Assembly (NCBI GenBank): GCA_046050405.1
Contig: JBJOPY010000064.1
Location: 1-6,683, forward strand
Origin: JADKCL01 sp046050405
Lineage (GTDB): Bacteria; Bacteroidota; Bacteroidia; J057; JADKCL01
Length of the DNA stretch: 6,683 nt
Reading direction: 5' to 3'
The notes beneath the pieces were generated by a model. It did no database searches. It was not told where the DNA came from and saw nothing but the letters and a program-made list of their open reading frames with translations. Below are positions 6,245 through 6,683 of the stretch, piece after piece (position 1 is the first letter of the stretch; each line of letters opens with the position of its first letter). The position numbers and the translations under genes were made by a program.

Positions 6245-6683
6245 CTACTTCGGCGGAAGGAATGACCCTCTCACGAAGAGGGGGTGCTCACGGTCATCTG
6301 CGAAGGTGTCGAATACGGCACTGGCAACCACGTTCCGGCTCTGGTCCAGGACGACCACATTCAGCCCCCGGCCATTCAGGGCCATCTCCCGTCCATCCAC
6401 GGAGATGCTGGCCACATTGCCCGCGAATAGGCCTCCGGACCGAACCCGGACAGGCTTTTTGCCGGGAGAATCGTAGGTGATTCTCCCCCGGTCGTGCCTT
6501 TCGTAGATCACTTTGCCTTGGTTCAGGTGGAGGACATAGCTTTCGCGGAACTTGAGGCTGTCAAAGGAAGACCTGATTTCGCGGAAATAACTGCGTGTTG
6601 CTTGGGAGGGCGCGCTTGCACATTCATCCTTGCCCGCGATGATGATTTCATATTGGGAGTGGCTCCGCAGGAAATCTCCCAGG
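6245..6683 (-). CDS. C-terminal part of a protein with interleukin-like EMT inducer (ILEI/FAM3, GG-lectin type) modules; 5' end beyond right edge
   Basis: The frame is open from the right edge to a TAG at 6245-6247, giving 145 residues. A GTG at 6511 is not the likely start, because coding similarity continues upstream of it. Residues 1-60 fit the second half of an ILEI module: LGDFLRS, then EIIIAGKDE (the 'IVLxxxxDE' strand and turn), a helix, and SLKFRESYVLHLNQGK, matching the 'LGFRDxWVxxGxKG' end of FAM3 proteins. Residues 80-130 fit the first half of another module: SGGLFAGNVASISVDG, then GRGLNVVVLD and AVFDTF, like 'GRGINVALVN...FD' in FAM3C. GG-lectin modules of this kind occur in FAM3, POMGNT1 and TMEM2, and in bacterial membrane glycosyltransferase-like and surface proteins; carbohydrate binding is plausible. 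The last module stops soon after FDTF instead of continuing about 60 residues. No membrane segment is visible in this fragment. The family call is from motif memory, not a search. Confidence 0.6.
   Translation of the reverse strand, partial: LGDFLRSHSQYEIIIAGKDECASAPSQATRSYFREIRSSFDSLKFRESYVLHLNQGKVIYERHDRGRITYDSPGKKPVRVRSGGLFAGNVASISVDGREMALNGRGLNVVVLDQSRNVVASAVFDTFADDREHPLFVRGSFLPPK
6266..6282 (-). other. Perfect 6-bp hairpin at the 3' end of the ILEI-module coding region
   Basis: CCCTCT (6266-6271) and AGAGGG (6277-6282) pair perfectly around a 5-base loop. The hairpin is inside the last 13 codons before the TAG stop. It may be incidental, or part of the transcript's 3' structure. Confidence 0.25.

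Noticed and set aside
6245..6290. A frameshift that would restore the missing half of the last ILEI module
   Set aside because: I translated the other two minus-strand frames downstream of FDTF; both hit stops quickly and neither shows the FL...IV...DE pattern.

Overview
The window looks like an ordinary chromosomal segment from a moderately GC-rich member of the Bacteroidota (my inference). The C-terminal tail of the DNA polymerase III alpha subunit, the N-terminus of the class A penicillin-binding protein, and the lack of recognisable Shine-Dalgarno sequences ahead of four readable starts all fit that phylum. One good match to the Bacteroidota-type TAnnTTTG promoter element lies upstream of dnaE. 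I cannot name a genus.

All five protein genes are on the minus strand. Read in the direction of transcription (right to left) they are: (1) the C-terminal part of a protein with interleukin-like EMT inducer (ILEI/FAM3, GG-lectin type) modules, its 5' end cut by the right edge (6245-6683); (2) a 302-base intergenic region holding the likely dnaE promoter and two DnaA-box-like 9-mers (5943-6244); (3) dnaE, the replicative DNA polymerase III alpha subunit, complete at 1161 residues (2457-5942); (4) a classical 107-residue thioredoxin 41 bases behind dnaE, probably in the same transcript (2092-2415); (5) a 314-base gap with a strong imperfect hairpin; (6) a 351-residue DUF1186-type protein ending in a zinc-binding SEC-C motif (722-1777); (7) a 511-base gap with small hairpins and no convincing gene; (8) the first 70 codons of a penicillin-binding protein 1A-type peptidoglycan synthase, running off the left edge (1-210).

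The core genes (replication, thiol redox, cell wall) are housekeeping and show no sign of transfer, IS elements, tRNAs, CRISPR arrays or prophage. dnaE and trx form the only likely operon; the others are separated by 300-500 bases and probably have their own promoters.

I do not see a convincing new multi-gene system. The points most worth a second look are the ILEI-module protein, whose last module seems to stop halfway; the paired DnaA-box-like sites upstream of the dnaE promoter; the complete PHP metal site in DnaE; and the hairpins in the intergenic regions.
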